The notes below the pieces were generated by a model. It was given only the letters and a program-made list of their open reading frames with translations, was not told the DNA's origin and made no database searches. A DNA stretch of 8,235 bases. It comes from Chloroflexota bacterium. GTDB lineage: Bacteria > Chloroflexota > Anaerolineae > B4-G1 > SLSP01. Positions within the stretch are counted from its first letter, which is position 1, and every line of letters begins with the position of its first letter. A program made the translations under genes and the position numbers. The stretch lies in assembly GCA_022707665.1 (NCBI GenBank), contig JAKJAE010000027.1:1-8235 (forward strand), given 5' to 3'. Positions 1-5,094 of the stretch are shown here, piece after piece.

Positions 1-822
1 CAGCCTTTCGCCGATGGTCCCGAAGAGCGTTCTTCCAATGCCCATGAACAGGCCGAACAGGCAGGGGCCGAGCAGGTCGCCGACAACCTTCGAAACGCCA
101 AGTCCCACTTCGGCAAACAGCGATGTCCATTGCGACATGACCATCTCCGAGGCCCCCGCACAGATCATGAGCACGAGCGCGACGAGGAACAGCCTTGACC
201 CAAAGAGCCCGCGTATCGAGAGCTTCTTGCCCTCTGGAAGCGGCGGAACGAGAGGTACACGCGCGAAGTTGAAGATGTTGTAGATCGGCACGAGAGCCCA
301 CGCGAGAGGAAGAATATACCAATACTGGGCCCCGATGAGGCTGATGGCGATCGACGATGCCAGGATCGTGATGACCTGCCCCCAACTGTAGGAGGAGTGC
401 AACAGGCTCATCCTGGCGGTCTTGGCGTCGCTGGGAAGTAGCTCCACGATCGGGCTTACCAGCACCTCGGCGATCGCGCTGCCGACGGAATACGTCATCA
501 CCGCGATGATCATCCCGAGGTAGGCATTGGCCAAGACGTTCGGGAGAACTGCCAGCAAGATCAATCCCGACGCCAGACAGATGTGGCTGATGATCATGGA
601 CAAGCGATGTCCCACCCTGTCGACGTACTTTGCTGCCAGGATGTCGACGAAGAACTGCGTCGCGAAATTGGCAAGGATCAACTGCGCGATCATCGAATAC
701 GTGATCGCGAACTGATGCTGGAAGATCACGAAGAACAGCGGCAACAGGTTGTTGACGATGGCTTCCGAACCGTAGGCGAGAAAGCACGCTCGCAGGGTGT
801 CTCCGTAGGTGGCTTTTCTCAC
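1..822 (-). CDS. MFS family transporter, N-terminal 274 residues (cut by left edge)
   Basis: This is an integral membrane protein of the major facilitator superfamily; the substrate cannot be told. The reading frame is open from a GTG at 822-820 to the window edge, giving 274 complete codons of a protein that normally has about 400. Hydrophobic segments lie at roughly residues 12-35, 43-62, 75-95, 99-123, 147-164, 167-186, 210-228 and 247-262. The loop after the second segment (residues 63-73, AAKYVDRVGHR) matches the MFS signature motif A (Asp68, Arg69, Gly71, Arg73). A similar GxxxGxxGERL stretch at 264-274 fits its repeat in the second half of the fold. The GTG start is supported by GAGGA 7 nt upstream (830-834); the nearby ATG on this strand meets a stop after two codons. 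The gene follows the CofE-like gene on the same strand after 145 nt, so co-transcription is plausible. Confidence 0.9.
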   Translation of the reverse strand, partial: MRKATYGDTLRACFLAYGSEAIVNNLLPLFFVIFQHQFAITYSMIAQLILANFATQFFVDILAAKYVDRVGHRLSMIISHICLASGLILLAVLPNVLANAYLGMIIAVMTYSVGSAIAEVLVSPIVELLPSDAKTARMSLLHSSYSWGQVITILASSIAISLIGAQYWYILPLAWALVPIYNIFNFARVPLVPPLPEGKKLSIRGLFGSRLFLVALVLMICAGASEMVMSQWTSLFAEVGLGVSKVVGDLLGPCLFGLFMGIGRTLFGTIGERL

Positions 823-967
823 TGAGGCATCCTCGTAGAGAGTATGGTGTTTGAAAGGGTAACCTGTGGCTCACACAACGCTGCCCGTGGGGTACTCGGA
901 ACCTGCAGGTGCGTGCTGTTGTCGGGGCTGCCAGGGCACACGATAGGTCATCTGCTACGCAAGCGTC
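823..967. other. Intergenic gap between CofE-like gene and MFS gene
   Basis: This 145-nt stretch separates two leftward genes. Apart from the GAGGA ribosome binding site of the MFS gene (830-834), I see no convincing terminator: no long stem followed by a T tract on the minus strand. The best -10-like hexamer on the minus strand (CATACT, at about 842-847) has no matching -35. The gap could be an internal untranslated segment of a two-gene transcript or hold a promoter that is regulated and therefore non-consensus. Confidence 0.4.
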
Positions 968-2158
968 TCAGTCCGCATAGGTATCAAAGTAACCCTGAAT
1001 GAGGACGACCGGCGTTCCCTTGTCTCCGCTGCCAGAGACGAGATCTGCCAGCGAGCCGATCAGGTCGGTCAGGCGACGCGGCGTTGTGCCTTCGGACACC
1101 ATCTTCCCTACCAGATCCTTCTCTTTGTTGCGGATGGCTTCAGAGATCGCTTGCTTGAGCGCATCACCTTTCAGGTGGGGGAACTCGTTGTCCGCCAGAT
1201 ACTTGAGTTTCACCTCATTGGGCTGTCCCTGGAGCCCCTTTGTATGGGCCGGTGAAACGACGGGATCGGCCAACTCCCAGATCTTTCCCACGGGATCCTT
1301 GAACGCACCGTCGCCGTAAATCATGACCTCTACGTGCTTGCCCGTCGCTTCCAGGAGCCTGCGCTGGATGGCCTCTACGACCGGGGTGCCATCGCGCGGG
1401 AACAGCTTGATGGAGTCTTCAGTGGCTTTGTTGCTTCCCAGTAGTCCATAGTCTGGGTTGTAGCCGCTACCGTCCACCGGTGTGCTCAGGATCTCATCAA
1501 GACCGAGGACCTTCTCTGCGCCGCTTGCACGGAGCAGGCGCTTCGTGCGTGCGCGTGTGTGGATGTCGCAGCAGAGCACGTTTCTGGTGTAGTCCAAAAT
1601 GGTGCGGCAGTCATTCGCGAAGATGATCTCGATGTCACAGCCGGCGTTCGTGACCAGGGTCTTGTAATACTCGACGTAGTCAACGCCGGTGAATGGGTGC
1701 CTGGTATAACCGAAGAGCTCGCGGTATGCTGCCTCAGTCAACACATCAGATCCCGGGCTGACGCCCTTCTCATCCAGCATGTCGAGGTCCACGAGGCTGT
1801 TCCCGACCTCGTCGGCTGGGTAGCTCAGCATCAGCACGATCTTCTTGACGCCGCGCGCGATCCCCTGCAGGCACATTGCAAATCGGTTGCGGCTCAGGAT
1901 TGGGAAAATGACGCCGAGGGTCCCTTCCCCGAACTTGGAGCGGATGTCGCTACTGATTTGGTCCAGTGTTGCGTAATTCCCCTGTGCCCGTGCAACAACC
2001 GCTTCTGTGACTGCAATCACGTCTCTGTCTCTTAACCCAAATCCCTCGTGCTCTGCTGCATCGAGGACGCTCTTTACCACGATCTCGACAATGTCATCGC
2101 CCATCCGGACGATGGGCGCGCGAATGCCCCTTGCAACGGTTCCAACCAGCCTGTCCAT
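968..2158 (-). CDS. CofE family protein (coenzyme F420-0:L-glutamate ligase-like), 396 aa
   Basis: The CofE family includes the enzyme that adds gamma-linked glutamate to F420-0 using GTP. The N-terminal part carries the family pattern: GIRAPIVRMGDD at residues 11-22 followed by RDRDVIAVTEAVVARAQG at 43-60, equivalent to the GDDL and GDVLVV..SKAEG stretches of archaeal CofE. Near the C-terminus are GDGAFKDPVGKIWELADP (282-299), GTTPRRLTDLIGSLADL (357-373) and GDKGTPVVLIQGYFDTY (378-394). At 396 residues it is much longer than archaeal CofE (about 250) and resembles long homologues seen in bacteria, some without known F420 synthesis, so the true substrate may differ. I chose the ATG at 2158-2156, not the upstream ATG at 2212, because TTAAGGAG lies 9 nt before it and the homologous part starts there. 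An MFS transporter gene follows on the same strand. No other F420 gene is visible. Confidence 0.82.
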   Translation of the reverse strand: MDRLVGTVARGIRAPIVRMGDDIVEIVVKSVLDAAEHEGFGLRDRDVIAVTEAVVARAQGNYATLDQISSDIRSKFGEGTLGVIFPILSRNRFAMCLQGIARGVKKIVLMLSYPADEVGNSLVDLDMLDEKGVSPGSDVLTEAAYRELFGYTRHPFTGVDYVEYYKTLVTNAGCDIEIIFANDCRTILDYTRNVLCCDIHTRARTKRLLRASGAEKVLGLDEILSTPVDGSGYNPDYGLLGSNKATEDSIKLFPRDGTPVVEAIQRRLLEATGKHVEVMIYGDGAFKDPVGKIWELADPVVSPAHTKGLQGQPNEVKLKYLADNEFPHLKGDALKQAISEAIRNKEKDLVGKMVSEGTTPRRLTDLIGSLADLVSGSGDKGTPVVLIQGYFDTYAD

Positions 2159-2167
2159 ACCAACAAA

Positions 2168-2175
2168 CTCCTTAA
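2168..2175 (-). promoter_or_regulatory. Ribosome binding site that fixes the CofE-like start
   Basis: On the minus strand the sequence TTAAGGAG lies 9 nt upstream of the ATG at 2158. The longer reading frame beginning at 2212 would place this site inside the coding region and add 18 residues without family resemblance, so the internal start is preferred. Confidence 0.8.
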
Positions 2176-2202
2176 GAAAGCGGCTTTGTGATCTTTCGCC
2201 TA

Positions 2203-2220
2203 CCTCATTCACGGATGAGG
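2203..2220. repeat. Short inverted repeat upstream of the CofE-like gene
   Basis: CCTCAT (2203-2208) and ATGAGG (2215-2220) are perfectly complementary with a 6-nt loop. The site lies 45-62 nt upstream of the CofE-like start, between its ribosome binding site and the rightward lipoprotein promoter. It could be a small operator or a leader hairpin. A 6-bp repeat occurs often by chance, so this is weak. Confidence 0.25.
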
Positions 2221-2276
2221 CACAGAGAGGAGACTACCCGAAATCGCCGGTTCTGCAAAGCCGCGCCTGCGGGCTG

Positions 2277-2304
2277 TTGACAGCAAGTCTCACCTGCCTA
2301 CAAT
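2277..2304 (+). promoter_or_regulatory. Strong sigma70-type promoter for the lipoprotein gene
   Basis: A perfect -35 (TTGACA, 2277-2282) is followed after 16 nt by a 5/6 -10 (TACAAT, 2299-2304). Transcription would start near 2311, about 64 nt before the lipoprotein ATG. This is the best promoter match in the window. It also argues against any start codon upstream of about 2311 for the lipoprotein. Confidence 0.75.
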
Positions 2305-2374
2305 CCCGGTGCTGGCAGACACTGTCCGCGTCGTCTCGACTTCGGGCAAGTTCACAGAAGACGAAGCGCCACTC

Positions 2375-3062
2375 ATGAAGAGAATCATCCCCCTTATCTC
2401 CCTGTGCCTGGTACTCTTGCTTGGTGGTTGTGGCTCGCAATCGGGTGAGTCCGCGACAAACACCCCCACACACTTACGCCCAGTGCCACAGCCAGCGCAG
2501 AGGCCCAGGAGCAAGCCGATCCCTCTGAGATGGCAGCGACACCAACGCCCACGCGCGCCGCTGTGGTTCCTTCTGCGCCCCCATCTGAGCCTACGGCTGC
2601 ACCGACGGTCGCCCCCACCGCGACGCGTAGCCTCTACGATCCAAGCATCTTCTTGATCGAAGCCTCGGGCACGTGGCAGACCGAGCTGGCGCCTGGCTAC
2701 TACGCCAATAACATGGTAACCTATTGCCTCTATCGCAGGATATGCCGGTTGGTAAGGGCAGTTTTGTCGCGGTGGCCAAGAACGTCTACCTCGAGGCCCA
2801 TGCGAGAGGTGCGCAGGGCGAGACGGCAGACTACTCGGGTGCTGGGGAAGAGGACCTCGTGGATGTGAATTACGTCATCCACGTACAGCCCGACGCGGCA
2901 GAATCTGATAGTCAGCGTGAGGTCATTATCGAGCTGGGCGGTGAGGGCTTCCGCACGACACTTAACGGAGTCCTGCGCCGCCTGCCGGGATGTCCTGAGG
3001 ACGTGTCAGACTACCTGAACTCCAGTGACTACCAGGATTCCGCCTGGCGCCACCTGCAATAA
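2375..3062 (+). pseudogene. Secreted lipoprotein gene with two apparent frameshifts
   Basis: The gene starts with a lipoprotein signal peptide (MKRIIPLISLCLVLLLGGC, lipobox ending at Cys19), so the product would be anchored outside the membrane. The frame from 2375 stays sensible only to about 2465. The reading then continues in the next frame as a Thr/Pro/Ala-rich linker (about 2470-2630) and the start of a domain (YDPSIFLIEASGTWQTEL, then GYYANN). A second shift between about 2710 and 2740 moves to the third frame, which runs through PVGKGSFVAVAKNVYLEAHA to TAA at 3060-3062. Both shifts go the same way and equal one missing base each. The span of 688 nt plus 2 gives exactly 230 codons, a 229-residue protein. 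The run of five C at 2463-2467 is a natural site for the first loss. The C-terminal domain is not one I recognise. A recent pseudogene or assembly errors are both possible; no classic slippery site is visible. Confidence 0.7.
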
Positions 3063-3070
3063 CAGCAGCG

Positions 3071-4306
3071 CTACGTCGACGAGAGCAGGGCGACGTTCTC
3101 GATGTGATACGTCTGCGGGAATAGATCGACGGGCTGGACCCATTCGAGGGTGTAGCCCTTGCGCGTCAGCCTCTGGCAATCGCGGGCAAGTGTCGCAGGA
3201 TCGCATGAGACGTAGACCAGGCGCTCCGGCCTCCGTTCGGCGAGCGCGTCGATAACCTCGGGTCCTAACCCTGCCCGGGGTGGATCGACGACGACTGCGT
3301 CGATCTTGCCGTCGACTTCGGCGAGCATGTCCTCCACCGCCCCTTCCAGCAGGTCAACGTTGTCGGCGTCGGCGAGATTGTGGTTGGCGTCCGCAATAGC
3401 CGGCGGATTGACCTCGATGCCGGTGACACGTTCTGCCTCTGTAGCGATGAACGCTGTGAAGAGTCCAACACCACAGTAGGCATCCAGGACGTGTTCCGTC
3501 CCCTGCAGATCGAGGGCTCCCATCACGATGTTTACCAACTCTGCTGCCTGGGACGAATTGACCTGGAAGAAACTGGTGGCTGAGATGCGGAATTCTCGCT
3601 CGTGGATCCGCTCCAGAATATAGTCCAGGCCGATGAGTGGCACGATGCCATCATCATGATCGACTTGGACGATCGAGAGCGGAAAGTCCACCTCGAGCGA
3701 CGGTGCCTGTTCTTCCTTGGCCTGCAACAGCAGCATCAGGTCTCCTGTAGCAGTCCCGGCACGCAGTTCCATCCATTCCAGCTCGGGATAGGTCATGTCC
3801 AGCGACCGCAGCAGGCTGTTCAGCAGCGGATGCAGGATCATGCAGTCGTCGACAGGATAGACATCGTGGCTCTGCGCCGAGAGAAACCCAAGCCTGCCCT
3901 CGCTGTTGACGCGGAAGAGGGCGTGGTTGCGGTATTCCCATCCTGATTCGTCGGCAAAGGGCTCGAAGACCGTTGGCTCCCGGAACTTGCCCACACGCTC
4001 CAGCTGGTCGAGCGTGACCAGGCCCTTGAGCCTGGGCTGAACCGCCGTCTCGATGTGCTGCCACTGGCACCCGCCACACTTGTCCTGGCCGAAATAGGGG
4101 CACGGTGGATCAACCCTGACTGGGGAGGGCTTCACTAGCTCGACCAGACGTGCGCGCGCGTAGCGACCATGATCTTCCGTGATCTCGACCCGTACCCGTT
4201 CTCCGGGGATTGCGTACGGCACGAAGATCGCACGGCCCTCGTGCCGTCCGATTGCTTCTCCGCCATAGGCCATCGCGTTGAGGTCCAGCGTGATTGTCTC
4301 TGTCAT
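3071..4306 (-). CDS. rlmD: 23S rRNA (uracil-C5) methyltransferase, TrmA/RlmD family, 411 aa
   Basis: The enzyme transfers a methyl group from S-adenosylmethionine to C5 of a uridine, most likely in 23S rRNA (the U1939 site, or U1939 and U747 as in RlmCD). A TRAM-like RNA-binding segment occupies residues 1-58. The iron-sulphur cysteines are Cys69, Cys77 and Cys80 (CPYFGQDKCGGC) with Cys155 as the probable fourth ligand; the first spacing is seven residues, where E. coli RlmD has five. FFQVN (246-250), the SAM-binding LDAYCGVGLF (274-283) and DPPRAG (341-346) follow. The catalytic nucleophile is Cys368 in SCDP and the general base is Glu403 in HIENVALL, after the family's LFPQT motif. Length is slightly short of the usual 430-460. 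The ATG start has GGAAGG 4 nt upstream (4311-4316). The gene converges on the lipoprotein gene with an 8-nt gap and no visible terminator. Which uridine it modifies, and whether it might act on tRNA, cannot be settled here. Confidence 0.93.
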   Translation of the reverse strand: MTETITLDLNAMAYGGEAIGRHEGRAIFVPYAIPGERVRVEITEDHGRYARARLVELVKPSPVRVDPPCPYFGQDKCGGCQWQHIETAVQPRLKGLVTLDQLERVGKFREPTVFEPFADESGWEYRNHALFRVNSEGRLGFLSAQSHDVYPVDDCMILHPLLNSLLRSLDMTYPELEWMELRAGTATGDLMLLLQAKEEQAPSLEVDFPLSIVQVDHDDGIVPLIGLDYILERIHEREFRISATSFFQVNSSQAAELVNIVMGALDLQGTEHVLDAYCGVGLFTAFIATEAERVTGIEVNPPAIADANHNLADADNVDLLEGAVEDMLAEVDGKIDAVVVDPPRAGLGPEVIDALAERRPERLVYVSCDPATLARDCQRLTRKGYTLEWVQPVDLFPQTYHIENVALLSST

Positions 4307-4344
4307 AGTGCCTTCCGTTCCCAGTCTACACTCATGTCATCTTC

Positions 4345-4350
4345 ATTATA
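4345..4350 (-). promoter_or_regulatory. -10 element for the RlmD-like gene
   Basis: On the minus strand a perfect TATAAT lies about 38 nt upstream of the methyltransferase ATG, predicting a 30-odd nt leader. No good -35 hexamer is found at 16-18 nt, and no TG extension precedes it, so the promoter is supported by the -10 and its position only. Confidence 0.5.
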
Positions 4351-4438
4351 CTGTATCACGTGCTACCGTCCGAGACTCCATCGGGCGAGCATGCGCTGCA
4401 TCGCCAGGCCTATCGCATGACGCCGCCGCCGGCCAGGG

Positions 4439-4466
4439 TTGCGGAAAACCGTGTCCATGGTATACT
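4439..4466 (+). promoter_or_regulatory. Promoter for rpsO
   Basis: The -10 TATACT (4461-4466) is preceded directly by TGG, an extended -10, and by a partial -35, TTGCGG (4439-4444), at 16 nt. Transcription would begin near 4473, giving an rpsO leader of about 62 nt. It faces away from the methyltransferase promoter. Confidence 0.6.
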
Positions 4467-4471
4467 GCGCC

Positions 4472-4538
4472 CCAGTTGACCACTGGCCGACACGTATGCA
4501 ACGATCGGTTGGTTCCCGTAAAGGAGTAGACGTCGTGT
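4472..4538 (+). promoter_or_regulatory. Possible autoregulatory leader of rpsO (pseudoknot candidate)
   Basis: Two mutually exclusive stems can be drawn. CCAGT (4472-4476) pairs with ACTGG (4482-4486). Alternatively 4482-4490 pairs with 4505-4513 in nine pairs, three of them consecutive G-U pairs beside G-C pairs. The loop of this second stem holds CACG (4491-4494), which is complementary to CGTG (4534-4537) and would cover the GTG start codon, forming an H-type pseudoknot with the AAGGAG site in the connecting loop. S15 is known to repress its own translation through leader structures in several bacteria, including a pseudoknot in E. coli. The pairings here are seen by eye and are short, so function is a hypothesis. 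Confidence 0.3.
4521..4526 (+). promoter_or_regulatory. Ribosome binding site that fixes the rpsO GTG start
   Basis: AAGGAG ends 8 nt before the GTG at 4535. The same frame is open upstream to 4439, but that part lies before or inside the predicted promoter and does not resemble S15, so the GTG is the start. Confidence 0.85.
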
Positions 4539-4801
4539 TAACAAGAGAGCAGAAAGCACAGATCATCAAAGAGTACGGGCAGTCGCCCGACGATACAGGT
4601 TCGTCGCCGGTGCAGATTGCGCTGTTGTCCGAGCGCATCAGCTACCTCACCGAGCACCTTCGGGCGAATAAGGGCGATATGTCTTCGCGTCGCGGCTTGT
4701 TGAAGCTGGTTGGCCAGCGCCGCCGGCAGTTGAACTACTTGCAGAAGAAGGATCCGTCTGCTTACCGGGATCTCATTCAGCGCCTCGGATTGCGCAGGTA
4801 G
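4535..4801 (+). CDS. rpsO: Ribosomal protein S15 (uS15), 88 aa
   Basis: S15 is a primary binding protein of the small ribosomal subunit; it binds the three-way junction of helices 20-22 of 16S rRNA and organises the platform. The product has 88 residues, against 89 in E. coli. The hallmark features are the N-terminal helix ([14 protein letters not shown]), [16 protein letters not shown] with Thr and Ser-Ser-Pro for rRNA contact, [19 protein letters not shown], and the basic [12 protein letters not shown]...Y..LI..LGLRR end. The start is GTG, set by AAGGAG 8 nt upstream. The gene has its own promoter and is followed 37 nt after its stop by an intrinsic terminator, with pnp beyond, the same order as in E. 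coli and many other bacteria. Confidence 0.97.
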   Translation: MLTREQKAQIIKEYGQSPDDTGSSPVQIALLSERISYLTEHLRANKGDMSSRRGLLKLVGQRRRQLNYLQKKDPSAYRDLIQRLGLRR

Positions 4802-4837
4802 ACCACACTGCCCAAGGTTTCCAGGGTTCTATGGCAG

Positions 4838-4880
4838 GCGAGTAGAGGTGGTGTAGCACCCCTCTACTCGCTTGTCTTTT
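4838..4880 (+). terminator. Intrinsic terminator/attenuator between rpsO and pnp
   Basis: An 11-bp perfect stem (4838-4848 with 4861-4871, GCGAGTAGAGG and its complement) is extended inside by GGTG/CACC around a TAG loop, with one bulged T. It is followed by TTGTCTTTT (4872-4880). The T tract is interrupted, so read-through into pnp is likely to be partial, as with the t1 terminator between rpsO and pnp in E. coli. Confidence 0.8.
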
Positions 4881-4948
4881 GGATCAATAGTGGCATTGTA
4901 TTGTAAGGAGTAGTCTCCGACCTCTTGAGCTGGATAGATGGTGGGAAT

Positions 4949-5083
4949 TGGGAAGTGGTGTGCACGCATGGGGCGTGTACGGCAGTTCCCAGTTTCTTAC
5001 CTTCTATCGCCAGGGAGTGTCGGTCCGGCTGACAAAGGGTTGGCATAGCCACCCTGTTGGCCATCTGCCGAGGCATCGGCTAT
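4949..5083 (+). promoter_or_regulatory. Structured leader upstream of pnp
   Basis: Three hairpins can be drawn. The largest has TGGGAA/TTCCCA (4949-4954 with 4986-4991) outside and an 8-bp stem inside (4960-4967 with 4973-4980, one G-U pair, loop ATGGG). Next come GGGT-GGC/GCCACCC (5037-5044 with 5048-5054, one bulged T) and GCCGA/TCGGC (5067-5071 with 5076-5080). As an alternative to the last two, ATAGCC (5045-5050) can pair with GGCTAT (5078-5083), directly beside the AGGAGG ribosome binding site. In E. coli a pnp leader stem is cut by RNase III and the site is used for PNPase autoregulation; an equivalent here is an inference. I found no convincing promoter in 4881-5094 (best -10-like TATTGT at 4899, poor -35). 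Confidence 0.4.
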
Positions 5084-5094
5084 AGGAGGTAAAT

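Noticed and set aside
14..825. Several rightward open frames of 62-89 codons
   Set aside because: They overlap the leftward MFS transporter frame, which has membrane segments and motif A; the rightward products are low in hydrophobic order and lack ribosome binding sites.
823..967. A promoter or terminator between the CofE-like and MFS genes
   Set aside because: No stem with a T tract and no -10/-35 pair with acceptable spacing was found on the minus strand.
1559..2035. A 158-codon rightward frame opposite the CofE-like gene
   Set aside because: It is a shadow of the CofE-like coding sequence, which has family motifs over its whole length and a strong ribosome binding site.
2459..2475. Programmed -1 frameshifting in the lipoprotein gene
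   Set aside because: No X-XXY-YYZ heptamer is in the correct frame, no strong downstream structure is evident, and a second independent shift would also be needed. Base loss explains both more simply.
4925..5032. A possible leader peptide of about 35 residues starting with TTG before pnp
   Set aside because: The only nearby AAGGAG (4905-4910) is 14 nt upstream, too far, and the predicted peptide shows no regulatory codon run.
4864..5076. A 70-codon leftward frame in the rpsO-pnp gap
   Set aside because: It begins near the structured pnp leader, has no ribosome binding site and would overlap the terminator; composition is not protein-like.
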